From: Thermohalobaculum sp035512995
Lineage (GTDB): Bacteria > Pseudomonadota > Alphaproteobacteria > Rhodobacterales > Rhodobacteraceae
DNA length: 5,824 nucleotides
Direction: 5' to 3'
Assembly: GCA_035512995.1 (NCBI GenBank)
Contig: DATKCY010000350.1
Location: forward strand, 1-5,824
The position numbers were made by a program, and so were the translations under genes. Shown piece by piece: positions 5,517-5,824 of the stretch (position 1 is the first letter of the stretch; each line of letters begins with the position of its first letter). The notes under the pieces were generated by a model. That model worked only from the letters and a program-made list of their open reading frames with translations, did not search any database and was not told where the DNA came from.

Positions 5517-5553
5517 GCGCCGCCGCGGAGGCGGTGCTTCCCGCAGGCGGCGC
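5517..5553 (+). terminator. Stem-loop after leuC
   Basis: GCGCCGCC (5517-5524) pairs with GGCGGCGC (5546-5553). The stem continues inward through GCGG (5525-5528) with CCGC (5541-5544) past a bulged A. It starts six nt after the leuC TAG. What follows is pyrimidine-rich (CTCTCCTTGCCTCC, 5561-5574) but has no proper T-run, so it is a probable but non-classical terminator. Confidence 0.5.
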
Positions 5554-5584
5554 GGGGACTCTCCTTGCCTCCACCGATGAGCAA

Positions 5585-5608
5585 AGGCGCTCGCGGACGC
5601 GAGCGCCT
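5585..5608 (-). terminator. Strong hairpin, likely terminator of the minus-strand gene and backstop for leuC
   Basis: AGGCGCTCGC (5585-5594) and GCGAGCGCCT (5599-5608) form a perfect 10-bp stem with a four-base loop. Read on the minus strand it lies 21 nt after the TAA at 5630-5632 and is followed by TTTGCTC, a short T-rich tail. It sits between convergent genes and could act from both sides. Confidence 0.65.
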
Positions 5609-5629
5609 CCCCTCCGGGCGCGACACGGC

Positions 5630-5824
5630 TTAGTCGACGAGGCTGTGGCGCAGGTTGTCCGGGTCGTAGCTGATCGGTACGCCGCAGGCGGTGATGATGT
5701 TGTTCGACGTGTGGAAGATGTTGCCGGCGGCGTAGACCGACACGCCGTGCTCCGAGTCCGCTGCGGCGGCGAACTGCACGTTGCCGCCGGAGGCGATGAA
5801 GGCGCCGTTGAACTCCGCGCCCGA
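5630..5824 (-). CDS. C-terminal fragment of an unrecognised protein, possibly TadG-like or beta-helix surface protein
   Basis: A minus-strand frame open to the right edge ends with TAA (5630-5632), giving 64 C-terminal residues. The visible part includes FNGAFIASGGNVQFAAAA, then GVSVYAAGNIFHTSNN, then ITACGVPISYDP and a final LRHSLVD. It is rich in Asn, Gly, Ala and Ser, with short alternating hydrophobic strands such as a right-handed beta-helix or repetitive surface domain shows. The N-G-A-x-I-A-S and A-G-N-I-x-x-T-S-N patterns recall the C-terminal ends of some alphaproteobacterial Tad/TadG-type pilus assembly proteins, but this is from memory and weak. Codon use fits the window, with G/C-ending codons dominant, and a strong hairpin follows the stop, so it is likely a real gene. 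The N-terminal bulk is outside the window. Confidence 0.6.
   Translation of the reverse strand, partial: SGAEFNGAFIASGGNVQFAAAADSEHGVSVYAAGNIFHTSNNIITACGVPISYDPDNLRHSLVD

Overview
This window is extremely GC-rich, with strong GC3 bias in its genes and frequent GTG and TTG starts. Protein signatures look alphaproteobacterial, most likely Hyphomicrobiales (Rhizobiales); the exact genus cannot be read from the sequence. No mobile element, CRISPR array, tRNA or rRNA was seen. Most of it is core metabolic and housekeeping DNA.

Layout. Positions 1-129 (minus) carry the first 43 codons of a pyruvate carboxylase gene. A 339-nt divergent intergenic region follows, with a perfect 12-bp inverted repeat that contains a CRP-like half-site pair. 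Positions 469-1416 (+) encode a homocysteine S-methyltransferase family protein, followed by a GC-rich stem-loop. Positions 1529-1987 (+) encode a small universal stress protein with a GTG start, followed by a short hairpin and T-tract. That T-tract runs into an AT-rich palindrome resembling the rhizobial Irr/ICE iron box, placed just upstream of nfuA (2082-2642). tsaB (2647-3291, TTG start) and rimI (3288-3734, GTG start) follow tightly and look co-transcribed with nfuA. Positions 3735-4100 hold only a doubtful 101-codon ORF and some hairpins. leuC (4101-5510) comes next, then two stem-loops in a convergent intergenic region, and finally the C-terminal end of an unrecognised minus-strand protein (5630-5824) with a faint resemblance to TadG/beta-helix surface proteins.

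How the genes fit together. nfuA supplies Fe-S cluster carrier function and leuC encodes a [4Fe-4S] dehydratase, so two genes depend on iron. The candidate ICE box gives a plausible iron-responsive control point for nfuA, and perhaps for tsaB-rimI by read-through. TsaB (tRNA t6A synthesis) and RimI (N-terminal acetylation of S18 and related substrates) are a widespread gene pair. The homocysteine methyltransferase and pyruvate carboxylase genes are divergent and may share the central operator.

The window looks mainly ordinary. The points most worth a second look are the candidate iron box fused to a terminator T-tract, the perfect palindrome in the divergent region, and the poorly coding rimI-leuC junction.
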